5,147 nucleotides of DNA, taken from positions 1-5,147 of the forward strand of contig CAKOYC010000082.1 in assembly GCA_934130265.1 (NCBI GenBank), written 5' to 3'. The notes under the pieces are model-generated. The model saw only the letters and a program-made list of their open reading frames with translations. It did not search any database and had not been told where the DNA came from. Positions 1 to 5,147 of this stretch are shown in pieces. A program made the translations under genes and the position numbers. The DNA is from an uncultured Bacilli bacterium. GTDB lineage: Bacteria > Bacillota_I > Bacilli_A > RF39 > UBA660. Every line of letters starts with the position of its first letter. Within the stretch, counting starts at the first letter, position 1.

Positions 1-67
<67 letters not shown>

Positions 68-93
68 ATTTTATTTTTGTTTTTTTCCTGACT

Positions 94-109
94 GTCAAAT
101 GTAATTGAC
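94..109 (-). other. rRNA leader hairpin between boxA and 16S
   Basis: On the minus strand GTCAA and TTGAC flank a 6-nt loop (GTCAATTACATTTGAC). It sits between boxA and the mature 16S end, where leaders usually carry processing structures or strands that pair with the 16S trailer. The TTGAC arm also resembles a -35 box, but no well-spaced -10 follows it. A role in rRNA processing is inferred from position only. Confidence 0.4.
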
Positions 110-118
110 GTTTTGCTT

Positions 119-133
119 AGTTTTCAAAGAACA
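119..133 (-). promoter_or_regulatory. rRNA antitermination boxA
   Basis: The minus strand reads TGTTCTTTGAAAACT, which is the boxA found in Bacilli rRNA leaders. It binds the NusB/NusE (S10) part of the rRNA antitermination complex once transcribed. It lies about 20 nt downstream of the predicted P2 start and about 50 nt before the 16S gene. It follows a small hairpin (139-151), giving the boxB-boxA order known from rRNA leaders. Confidence 0.85.
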
Positions 134-138
134 TTATT

Positions 139-151
139 GCTTTTTTCAAGC
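139..151 (-). other. boxB-like hairpin downstream of rRNA promoter P2
   Basis: The minus strand reads GCTTGAAAAAAGC: arms GCTT and AAGC around a GAAAA pentaloop. It begins only about 3 nt after the predicted P2 start (near 154) and 5 nt before boxA. GAAAA is the same pentaloop seen in lambda nutR boxB. The hairpin is short and its stability is not computed. The matching hairpin after P1 (223-237) supports it as a real repeated element. Confidence 0.5.
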
Positions 152-160
152 TGCGTTATT

Positions 161-189
161 AATATAGCAAACTTGAATGATGTTGTCAA
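161..189 (-). promoter_or_regulatory. rRNA promoter P2 (16S-proximal)
   Basis: On the minus strand there is a perfect -35 TTGACA (184-189), a 17-nt spacer and a -10 TATATT (161-166, 5/6). The seventh base after the -10 is a G (position 154), which is consistent with GTP initiation as known for rRNA promoters in Bacillus. An A-rich tract at 190-210 just upstream resembles an UP element. The start site is inferred. Confidence 0.85.
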
Positions 190-222
190 TACTATTTTTA
201 ATTTTTTTATTGACTATTTTTG

Positions 223-237
223 CACTTTTTTCAAGTG
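223..237 (-). other. boxB-like hairpin downstream of rRNA promoter P1
   Basis: The minus strand reads CACTTGAAAAAAGTG: a perfect 5-bp stem closing a GAAAA pentaloop, the same architecture as lambda nutR boxB. It starts a few nucleotides after the predicted P1 start (near 239-240). The core CTTGAAAAAAG (225-235) recurs after P2 (140-150), 85 bp away. No U-run follows on the minus strand, so it is not an intrinsic terminator. Confidence 0.5.
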
Positions 238-246
238 ACGTTTTCT

Positions 247-275
247 ACTTTAACAAACCTTAGGTATTATGTCAA
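247..275 (-). promoter_or_regulatory. rRNA promoter P1 (distal, upstream)
   Basis: On the minus strand there is a perfect -35 TTGACA (270-275), a 17-nt spacer and a -10 TAAAGT (247-252, 4/6). A/T-tract DNA at 276-296 resembles an UP element and overlaps the end of the NtdP gene. It has the same layout as P2, 86 bp downstream. The weaker -10 suggests P1 may depend more on the UP element; this is inference. Confidence 0.75.
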
Positions 276-283
276 TACATTTT

Positions 284-832
284 TTAATTATTTTTGATTT
301 TTTTCATTTTAATATATTTTTGATAATATTTTTCTACAGTTTCTTTTGAAAAGCACCCTTCTTTTGATTTTATTTTTTGTATAAGTATAGTTAATTCTTC
401 TTGTATTATTAAATCAATTTTTTTTGGGTATTGCATTTTCTTTTTATGATAATTATATTCTTTTCTATCTAAAATTTTAAAACCCCCGTCCTTAAATACT
501 TTAACATCTAAATCATAGTCTATGTATTTTATGGTTTCTTCCTCAATTAATACCGGTGATGCTAAGTTACAATAGTACGAAATACCTTTTGGTTTATACT
601 GTGCTATTACATTATACCAACAATCTTTATAGAAAAATAGAATAGCTGGTTCTCTAGTTCTCCATGTCCTGCCATCTTTTTCTAACACATTAGCACAATC
701 ATTGACAAAGACATATATTCCGTCTTTCTTAATATAATCTAAAAAAATAGCATGATCCCATGATTTATAAATTAATCCATTATGTTTGTAGCTATGAATT
801 TTATACGACTTACCAATTACTAACTTTTCCAT
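284..832 (-). CDS. ntdP: Nucleoside tri- and diphosphatase NtdP (DUF402/UPF0374, YgaC-like)
   Basis: Cytoplasmic metal-dependent phosphatase of the DUF402 (FomD-like) fold. Family members in Staphylococcus and Bacillus hydrolyse nucleoside tri- and diphosphates. The 182 residues match the usual ~175-180 and show the family blocks in order: SYKHNG (14-19), DGRTWRTREPAI (53-64), YYCNLASP (86-93), YIDYDLDVKV (103-112, with the acidic D105/D107/D109 cluster expected at the metal site) and H129-xxx-M133-xYP. There is no signal peptide or membrane segment. The ATG start is set by AGAAAGG at 840-846, 7 nt upstream. The gene stands alone between an upstream terminator (931-961) and the rRNA promoters. 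It has its own promoter (866-894). No terminator is visible after the TAA, so some transcripts probably run into the rRNA operon. Family assignment is secure; the in vivo substrate is not. Confidence 0.93.
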   Translation of the reverse strand: MEKLVIGKSYKIHSYKHNGLIYKSWDHAIFLDYIKKDGIYVFVNDCANVLEKDGRTWRTREPAILFFYKDCWYNVIAQYKPKGISYYCNLASPVLIEEETIKYIDYDLDVKVFKDGGFKILDRKEYNYHKKKMQYPKKIDLIIQEELTILIQKIKSKEGCFSKETVEKYYQKYIKMKKIKNN

Positions 833-865
833 TTTATTTCCTTTCTATATTTTCGCTCACAAATT

Positions 866-894
866 ACTATAGCATTTTAGTCCTAAATCGACAA
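866..894 (-). promoter_or_regulatory. Promoter of ntdP (extended -10)
   Basis: On the minus strand there is -35 TTGTCG (889-894, 4/6), a 17-nt spacer and -10 TATAGT (866-871, 5/6) preceded by TGC, forming an extended -10. The predicted start is near 859, giving a leader of about 27 nt before the ATG at 832 that includes AGAAAGG. The spacer holds a 5-bp inverted repeat, TTTAG-TC-CTAAA (876-887), a possible repressor site but possibly chance in AT-rich DNA. The 833-959 stretch has no gene; it holds only this promoter and the preceding terminator. Confidence 0.7.
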
Positions 895-930
895 TATTAT
901 TAATAGTTTTATTTTAATTATTTTAGCATA

Positions 931-961
931 AAGAAAAGTTTGCTTTACATAAAACAAACTT
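931..961 (-). terminator. Rho-independent terminator of the envelope gene cluster
   Basis: On the minus strand the arms AAGTTTG (955-961) and CAAACTT (936-942) form a 7-bp stem, with TTT/AAA in the 12-nt interior able to extend it past one mismatch. TTTTCTT follows directly, overlapping the arm. The upstream arm overlaps the stop codon of the small membrane protein gene (960-962), so the terminator sits tight against the last gene. GC content of the stem is low, so efficiency is uncertain. Confidence 0.65.
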
Positions 962-1118
962 ACTTGCTGCTTAAATTTGAAATAGCCCAAAAAGCAATAG
1001 CAATAATTATAACAAATATCAAAACCCAAACGATAGGATTACTACCATATGTTGTTAAAAAAGAATTTACTGATGTTGATATATTATCCAAAGTTTCTTT
1101 TAAGTCGAATAAAATCAT
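960..1118 (-). CDS. Small single-span membrane protein (52 aa), unknown function
   Basis: A 52-codon frame from ATG (1116-1118) to TAA (960-962), starting MILFDLKETLDNISTSVNSF. A hydrophilic, possibly amphipathic first ~28 residues are followed by one strong membrane span at about 29-47 (PIVWVLIFVIIIAIAFWAI) and a short SNLSSK tail. Its ATG overlaps the stop codon of the DUF308 gene by one base (TAATG), the classic arrangement for translational coupling. An AAGGAAG-like site lies somewhat far upstream, inside that gene. The terminator begins at its stop codon, so it is the last cistron. I do not recognise a family. It could be a small partner or regulator of the preceding membrane protein. 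Evidence that it is real: junction geometry, coherent topology and the immediate terminator. Confidence 0.75.
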   Translation of the reverse strand: MILFDLKETLDNISTSVNSFLTTYGSNPIVWVLIFVIIIAIAFWAISNLSSK

Positions 1119-1768
1119 TAATTCTCATCTTCCTTTTTAGTTACTTCTTTAATTACCTTAGCATCCTTTGTTTTTTTATGTTTTGATTTGGACTTTGCAT
1201 CCTTATCATCAACTGTACTAATACTAATAGAAACTCCACTCTTCTTAAGAACAATAGTATTACAAATATCTAAGATAGCATATATAGCTAAAAATATTCC
1301 TATAACTTTAGTAATAATAACTGCTCCTTTAAATGGATTAAATAATAATATAACTCCACAAATTAAACTTAATAAAGCTATTACAAATGACCAAAAGAAA
1401 TAACTACTATTTAAACTCTTAAGATTAAATGATTGTTGTATCTTTAATGAGCTACTAATTATGATACCAATTCCCATAACAACAGGAATTATGCTTCCAA
1501 TAATCTCAGGCTTTTCAATAAAGAAAATTCCACTAATTATACAAATAATTCCATAGATAATATTTAACTGATTAGATATATCACTATGATTATTAGAAAT
1601 AAATCTTACAATAGCAAGAACACCAATTGCAATAATTAATCCTCCGAAGATATAAGATATTCCCATCAAAGTAACTGATGACTTAAAAAATAATAATAAT
1701 CCAAGCACAAGTATAACTCCTGAACTAATTAATGAAGGCCATATTGTCTTTTTAACTTCTATTTTCAT
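1118..1768 (-). CDS. DUF308 (HdeD-like) multi-span membrane protein with Lys-rich tail
   Basis: Integral membrane protein with about six hydrophobic spans (roughly residues 10-28, 34-55, 69-84, 90-108, 123-144 and 151-173, counted from the chosen start). They are organised as repeated helix-hairpin units with the G-x(5-7)-P spacing of the DUF308 family, e.g. SGIFFIEKP and CGVILLFNP. HdeD, a family member in E. coli, is linked to acid stress; the role here is unknown. The C-terminal ~30 residues are a highly charged cytoplasmic tail with 11 lysines. An upstream in-frame ATG at 1774 would give 218 aa, but GGAGG (1776-1780) lies only 1 nt from it and 7 nt from the ATG at 1768. The 216-aa form is therefore preferred. 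The gene follows the VanZ-RDD gene closely and overlaps the next small gene. Confidence 0.8.
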   Translation of the reverse strand: MKIEVKKTIWPSLISSGVILVLGLLLFFKSSVTLMGISYIFGGLIIAIGVLAIVRFISNNHSDISNQLNIIYGIICIISGIFFIEKPEIIGSIIPVVMGIGIIISSSLKIQQSFNLKSLNSSYFFWSFVIALLSLICGVILLFNPFKGAVIITKVIGIFLAIYAILDICNTIVLKKSGVSISISTVDDKDAKSKSKHKKTKDAKVIKEVTKKEDEN

Positions 1769-1775
1769 TCTCATT

Positions 1776-1780
1776 CCTCC
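1776..1780 (-). promoter_or_regulatory. Ribosome binding site deciding the DUF308 start
   Basis: A consensus GGAGG on the minus strand is followed by 1 nt to a first ATG (1774) and by 7 nt to a second in-frame ATG (1768). Only the second has workable spacing, so the first two codons (Met-Arg) are probably not translated. Confidence 0.7.
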
Positions 1781-1786
1781 CTAGTA

Positions 1787-2926
1787 TTATTCTATCATAT
1801 TTTTATCATCTTGCAACACTATCAAACTAGAATTAATAACTGAAGATATACGTTCATAGTTAAAATTTTTTCTTCTGCCAAGTATATTTAAGAATAACTC
1901 ATAAATAAAGTATATATAATAACTTATCATCAATAGCTTACCAAAAATCATTAAAAATTCTAAACCATTATTTCCTAGATGTACTTTGGATAAGTAACTT
2001 AGATAACTAGGTATTCTTAAGATAAATAAGTAAAGTATAACTTGTCTAAATATTAATCTGATAGGAAAAGATGCACTTTCATTGATACATTTTAATCTTA
2101 GATTAACAAACCTTTTTCCTATTGTTCTGCCATTATCTAGTAAAGGAAATAATACTTCATATAGAAATAAAATAATACTATAAAATGTTCCAAAAGAAAC
2201 TTTATTTCCAAATAATACCCAAATAGGTGTAGAAAAACAAAATACTAAGAATAAATCTATAAATAGGGCTATGCCTCTTCTATAAATAGATATTTTTGTT
2301 CCTTTAGTATAAGCTTTTTGATCTAGTTCTTTTCTTGATGGTAAAAAAATAGTTAATGGTTTAGTACAAATGAAACCAAGCATACCACCTAGAGTATTAA
2401 TCATTAAATCATCCACATCAAACAATCTATAGGCTTTTGGATAGATAAAGAATATACCAGTAAGTTGAGTTATCTCAAAAAATAGACTTAAACAAAAGGA
2501 CATAATAAGTACTTGATACCATTTCTTTTCAAAATAATAGTGTAAATAAACACCAAAAGGAAACAGTAAAAACAAGTTAAAAATAACTGTATAGACTGTT
2601 GGTGTTTTAAGAAATGACAAGTAAGTACTAGGATTCTTTAAATTAAGATTTGTTGTTACCATTATATCTTTAATGAAAGTAAATGGAACTAACTGAGGTG
2701 ACCTAGTAGGCATTTTTAAAACAGCCTCTTTAGAAGGGAGTGGTAGTATTACTAAAAGAAAAGCTGCTAATAAATAAAGTATAAAAGTATATACTATAAC
2801 ACTTCTTAATAAAGGAACTGCCCCATACTTGTGATACTCAATAATTAGATATGGTAAAGTTATAAAGAAAGCAATTATTGGAAATAAAATTAAAGCTGTC
2901 TTTATTGGTTCAAAATATACTGCCAT
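1787..2926 (-). CDS. VanZ-like / RDD fusion membrane protein
   Basis: A 379-residue integral membrane protein with two recognisable domains. The VanZ-like part (about 40-195) has N117-LFLLFPFGVYL, E151-xx-Q154 and the signature FDVDDLMINTLGG (169-181); VanZ itself gives low-level teicoplanin resistance, while most homologues have no known activity. The RDD part (about 212-348) has RRGIALFID (216-224) with the arginines and Asp224 of the name motif, then GRTIGKRFVNLRL (266-278). About four to five spans lie in the first half and four in the second. The fusion occurs in Firmicutes. The start is 5 nt after the gpsA stop; AAGGAAG (2937-2943) lies inside gpsA with rather long spacing, so translation is probably coupled. 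Function is likely in the envelope. VanZ presence alone does not show antibiotic resistance. Confidence 0.85.
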   Translation of the reverse strand: MAVYFEPIKTALILFPIIAFFITLPYLIIEYHKYGAVPLLRSVIVYTFILYLLAAFLLVILPLPSKEAVLKMPTRSPQLVPFTFIKDIMVTTNLNLKNPSTYLSFLKTPTVYTVIFNLFLLFPFGVYLHYYFEKKWYQVLIMSFCLSLFFEITQLTGIFFIYPKAYRLFDVDDLMINTLGGMLGFICTKPLTIFLPSRKELDQKAYTKGTKISIYRRGIALFIDLFLVFCFSTPIWVLFGNKVSFGTFYSIILFLYEVLFPLLDNGRTIGKRFVNLRLKCINESASFPIRLIFRQVILYLFILRIPSYLSYLSKVHLGNNGLEFLMIFGKLLMISYYIYFIYELFLNILGRRKNFNYERISSVINSSLIVLQDDKNMIE

Positions 2927-2931
2927 TTAAA

Positions 2932-3846
2932 CTACACTTCCTTAAATAAATAAGAATAAGTAGTAAGTAGTGAATCATTTAGTTCTTCTTTAGGAATTAA
3001 AGTTATTAAAGATTGGTAAGTCTTTTTGCCTTCTACAGTTGTTAATTTATCATTAATTAAGTTATTAGCTAAAGCTTCTCCATAAGAGAAATTTCTACTT
3101 TCATTACTAGTAGCAGTTAATAGTAAATCCCCTATTCCAGCAAAAGTATATAAAGTAGTTTTATTACCTCCTAATAGGTCTAATAGTCTAGCTTCTTCCT
3201 TAGCTACTTTTGTAAAGAAGGCTGCTCTTACAGAACTTGCTTTTTCTTTAGTATAAAAATAACCAGTAATGATTGCTAAAACATTTTTGATGCAACCACA
3301 ATACTCTACTCCTACTATATCACTTGTAGTTTCTATCTCGACACTAGTATCAACAAACATTTCTTTTACTATATTTGAGACATTATCTTCTTTTGTAGCT
3401 AGTGTAAAACCAAGTGGCATTTCTTTTAACATATCTTTAGCAAAAGTTGGTCCTGCTAAAACTCCATAGTGATTACTTATTTCTAATTCTTCTGCTATTT
3501 CACTTGATCTTTTCATAGTATCTTTTTCTAGTCCCTTTGAAACAAAAATAAGTATTTGCTTACTAAGTTTATCTTTTAGTTTTTCTAAAACTTCTCTAAT
3601 GGCATTAGAGGGAACAGCTAAAATAATAACACTAGCTTTAGCAATAGAACTATCTAAATCCATAGAAAAGTTTAATTTTTCAAAAGAAAAGTCAGCAAAT
3701 ATCTTCTTATGAGTATGTAATTTACTAAGTTCTTCATATTCATCTTTAAAAGAAGTCCAGACAATAATTTCATTATTTTTATTTTTTGATAATAAGGAAG
3801 CAATAGCAAGACCAAAAGCTCCACTTCCTAAAACACATATTTTCAT
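2932..3846 (-). CDS. gpsA: Glycerol-3-phosphate dehydrogenase [NAD(P)+], divergent and short
   Basis: Cytoplasmic enzyme that reduces dihydroxyacetone phosphate to sn-glycerol-3-phosphate, the backbone of phospholipids. The 304 residues hold the Rossmann GSGAFG (7-12), the VSKGLEKDT block (102-110), GPTFA (132-136), the catalytic-lysine segment CIKNVLAI (K187) and GIGDLLLTATS (237-247) with catalytic D240, T244 and R251-N252. It is shorter than the usual ~330-345. The C-terminus ends just after the region equivalent to the family's PI-x-VY helix. The glycine-rich GLG-x-G-x-N loop that normally follows the lysine is replaced by residues 200-206, KEKASSV, with no change in length. Start: GGAGG at 3853-3857, 6 nt from the ATG. 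The gene sits among membrane protein genes, consistent with lipid supply. The key catalytic residues remain, so activity is likely. Confidence 0.92.
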   Translation of the reverse strand: MKICVLGSGAFGLAIASLLSKNKNNEIIVWTSFKDEYEELSKLHTHKKIFADFSFEKLNFSMDLDSSIAKASVIILAVPSNAIREVLEKLKDKLSKQILIFVSKGLEKDTMKRSSEIAEELEISNHYGVLAGPTFAKDMLKEMPLGFTLATKEDNVSNIVKEMFVDTSVEIETTSDIVGVEYCGCIKNVLAIITGYFYTKEKASSVRAAFFTKVAKEEARLLDLLGGNKTTLYTFAGIGDLLLTATSNESRNFSYGEALANNLINDKLTTVEGKKTYQSLITLIPKEELNDSLLTTYSYLFKEV

Positions 3847-3852
3847 ATAATA

Positions 3853-3872
3853 CCTCCGCCCTTATTTTAGCA
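3853..3872 (-). promoter_or_regulatory. gpsA: Possible internal promoter (extended -10) and strong RBS of gpsA
   Basis: On the minus strand TGC-TAAAAT (3864-3872) is an extended -10 with 5/6 match. The -35 position is a poor T-run, so this is weak evidence. GGAGG (3853-3857) follows, 6 nt from the gpsA ATG. A start near 3858-3862 would give a very short leader. The site lies in the only internal gap wide enough for a promoter (57 nt). Confidence 0.35.
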
Positions 3873-3879
3873 CAATTAG

Positions 3880-3912
3880 AAAAAAAGAAAAACCTCATTG
3901 TTTTAGGATTTT
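3880..3912 (-). terminator. Weak, possibly partial terminator after the DUF975 gene
   Basis: On the minus strand CCT (3905-3907) and AGG (3893-3895) flank a 9-nt loop; flanking A and T runs could extend the stem past a T-T mismatch. A long interrupted T tract (TTTTTCTTTTTTT, 3880-3892) follows. The GC core is only 3 bp, so termination is at most partial. The stop codon of the DUF975 gene (3903-3905) lies in the loop and upstream arm. Confidence 0.3.
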
Positions 3913-4505
3913 CTTTTCTCTTTTAATCTTTGATAGTATAAGGTATTGGCAAAAGTAAAGTAAGGTATTACATAAATGTAGGCTATTCCGAATGTTATAG
4001 CACCTAAGAAATACCAACCAATAAAACTTAATTCAAAAATGAAATAATCCAGTTTATAACCATTCATCATTTCTATACTTTCCCTTATTATGTTTCTTGC
4101 TTCACTAATACTTGTTTCTTTAGAATCTGCTAATAAGTAGCCTACCATTACAAGGGAAAAAGCAATCATTATACCAGGAATTATTAATAGTATATAACCA
4201 AATATAATAAATACATAACTAATAATAAGTGTAACTACAATTAATCCTATCTTTTTATAATCTTGAAATATATCAGTAAGAGATACTTCTTCTCTTGTAA
4301 GACTAAGTATATAACTAATAAATCCTATATAAAGGGGTAATGCTAATAACTCTGTAATAAAAGCTAGTACTCCACCAGATATTATTCCTAGGATAATTGC
4401 TAAAGCTATTGAAGAAGCAAATACTAATAAACTACTCTTCCAAAATTTTAGAATATGTTTAGAGGTTAGCTTTTTAGCTTCTTCTTTAATCTCTATAAAA
4501 TTCAT
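3903..4505 (-). CDS. DUF975 family integral membrane protein
   Basis: A 200-residue membrane protein. A short cytoplasmic-looking N-terminus (MNFIEIKEEAKKL) is followed by about five spans (roughly 24-44, 48-68, 87-109, 113-126 and 158-180). Family hallmarks: LLIIPGIMIAFS (106-117), an ISEARNIIRESIEMMNGYKLD-type amphipathic helix region (133-153) and the closing ELSFIGWYFLGAITFGIAYI block (158-177) before IPY. DUF975 has no established biochemical role and is common in Firmicutes. The start ATG overlaps the stop of the upstream LiaF-like gene by one base (TAATG), and GGAG (4514-4517) lies 8 nt before it, so the two are probably coupled. The charged C-terminus is QRLKEKRKS. Family call is confident; function is unknown. 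Confidence 0.85.
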   Translation of the reverse strand: MNFIEIKEEAKKLTSKHILKFWKSSLLVFASSIALAIILGIISGGVLAFITELLALPLYIGFISYILSLTREEVSLTDIFQDYKKIGLIVVTLIISYVFIIFGYILLIIPGIMIAFSLVMVGYLLADSKETSISEARNIIRESIEMMNGYKLDYFIFELSFIGWYFLGAITFGIAYIYVIPYFTFANTLYYQRLKEKRKS

Positions 4506-5147
4506 TACTTAATCTCCGTTCCTCCACAGAAGGAAATACAATTAATTATTAATTTTGGTTTTGACTTATCAATATCGCTAGAGGCTTTATTTTCATTAGC
4601 TCCTAAAATAGCAGTTGAGTTACATACTACATTATAATTATCAGAAACTTTAATAGTAGCACCTCCAAAGAAAGAATAAACATTTACTGTTGTATCTTCT
4701 TTTAATTCTACATCTTTAAGATCTAGTTCTGCTCCTCCAAAGATACAGTAAACATCTGCTCCTTTAAAGTTTTTAGTTTTAATGCTATCTTTAACTTCAC
4801 TAAATATTCCAAAGTAGTCTTTTGAATGCTTACTAGCTTTTATCCTAGTACTCTTTTTACTTATATTAAAACTATTCATTACAATATAGCCTCCTACAAG
4901 TATTAATACTACTGGCCAAAAGGCTCTATTATATGGTTCCGTTATTAAAGATGTATTAACTAGTAAAAACCATAATCCAATAAATAACATCAATATTTTA
5001 GTAAAGTCTAGCTTCTCATCTTTAATTATATAATAAATAGAGATAGCTATTAATACTACTGGCCATACAATATCAAACTCTAAATTAAAACCTGGATTAA
5101 ATATTTCAATTAAATATAATATACATATCAATAAGATAATAATACCA
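4505..5147 (-). CDS. LiaF-like membrane protein, 5'-truncated by window edge
   Basis: The frame stays open to the window edge (GGT at 5144-5146). The TTG at 5129-5131 is better read as an internal Leu than as a start, so the N-terminus lies outside. Numbering from that codon: the first ~90 residues are hydrophobic spans with two WPVVLI repeats (23-28 and 72-77), as in the LiaI/LiaF-type membrane domain. A soluble C-terminal LiaF-like β-repeat domain (about 123-208) has the recurring FGG strands IFGGAELD (130-137), FFGGATIKV (154-162), ILGANENK (175-182) and FCGGTEIK (201-208). In Bacillus, LiaF restrains the LiaSR envelope-stress two-component system. Here no histidine kinase or regulator is visible downstream; one could lie upstream beyond the window. 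The gene is coupled to the DUF975 gene by a TAATG overlap. The family is clear; orthology to true LiaF is not established. Confidence 0.85.
   Translation of the reverse strand, partial: GIIILLICILYLIEIFNPGFNLEFDIVWPVVLIAISIYYIIKDEKLDFTKILMLFIGLWFLLVNTSLITEPYNRAFWPVVLILVGGYIVMNSFNISKKSTRIKASKHSKDYFGIFSEVKDSIKTKNFKGADVYCIFGGAELDLKDVELKEDTTVNVYSFFGGATIKVSDNYNVVCNSTAILGANENKASSDIDKSKPKLIINCISFCGGTEIK

Noticed and set aside
73..98. Third rRNA promoter: TTGACA (93-98) with TAAAAT 19 nt downstream on the minus strand
   Set aside because: The 19-nt spacer is poor and the start would fall inside the 16S gene, giving no usable leader; TTGAC is better explained as a hairpin arm.
223..237. Terminator for ntdP
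   Set aside because: The hairpin is followed by CAAAAATAG rather than a U-run on the minus strand and lies downstream of the P1 start; a leader hairpin fits better.
940..1140. 66-aa plus-strand frame
   Set aside because: It is antisense to the small membrane protein and the end of the DUF308 gene, has no ribosome binding site and encodes no recognisable domain.
1188..1403. 71-aa plus-strand frame
   Set aside because: It is the antisense shadow of the DUF308 gene, whose minus-strand frame has clear membrane repeats and an RBS.
1787..2926. Glycopeptide resistance gene vanZ
   Set aside because: VanZ-like domains are widespread in Firmicutes without resistance function, this one is fused to RDD, and no vanHAX genes are present.
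3269..3469. 66-aa plus-strand frame
   Set aside because: It is antisense to the conserved core of gpsA, including the catalytic lysine region.

Overview
The window is strongly AT-rich and suggests a low-GC member of the Bacillota, in the Bacilli or a related lineage such as RF39-type or Erysipelotrichia-like gut bacteria. Four things point there. One end carries the first ~67 nt of a 16S rRNA gene. Its leader contains the Bacilli-type boxA TGTTCTTTGAAAACT. The ribosome binding sites are GGAGG-like. The proteins (NtdP/YgaC, LiaF-like, DUF975, VanZ-RDD) are typical of this phylum. All Trp codons in the seven reading frames are TGG and none is broken by TGA, so the standard bacterial code fits and the UGA=Trp code of Mycoplasma does not. 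The lineage below phylum level is an inference. The window starts inside a 16S gene, so this may be an assembly contig that broke at a repeated rRNA operon.

Every gene lies on the minus strand, so the transcription order runs from high to low coordinates. From 5147 down to 960 there is a compact six-gene run: a 5'-truncated LiaF-like protein, a DUF975 membrane protein, GpsA (glycerol-3-phosphate dehydrogenase), a VanZ-RDD fusion membrane protein, a DUF308/HdeD-like membrane protein, and a 52-residue single-span membrane peptide at 960-1118. Two junctions are TAATG stop/start overlaps (4505 and 1118), one gap is 5 nt and another is 12-18 nt. Only the 57-nt gap before gpsA has room for internal signals. 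A hairpin terminator overlaps the last stop codon (931-961). Five of the six products are membrane proteins and the sixth makes the glycerol-3-phosphate backbone of phospholipids. The common theme is therefore the cell envelope, but no single pathway is proved.

From 894 down to 284 is a monocistronic unit for the nucleoside tri/diphosphatase NtdP, with its own strong promoter (extended -10). No terminator is visible after it, and its stop codon lies 8 nt from the -35 box of the first rRNA promoter.

From 275 down to 1 is the rRNA operon head. Two tandem, near-consensus promoters are each followed by a small hairpin with a GAAAA loop, which looks like a duplication of about 86 bp. After them come boxA, a second leader hairpin and the 16S 5' end. 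No mobile element, CRISPR array, tRNA or phage gene is visible. I see no clearly new biological system. The most notable points are the duplicated promoter/boxB-like units, the very small operon-terminal membrane protein, and the divergent, shortened GpsA.
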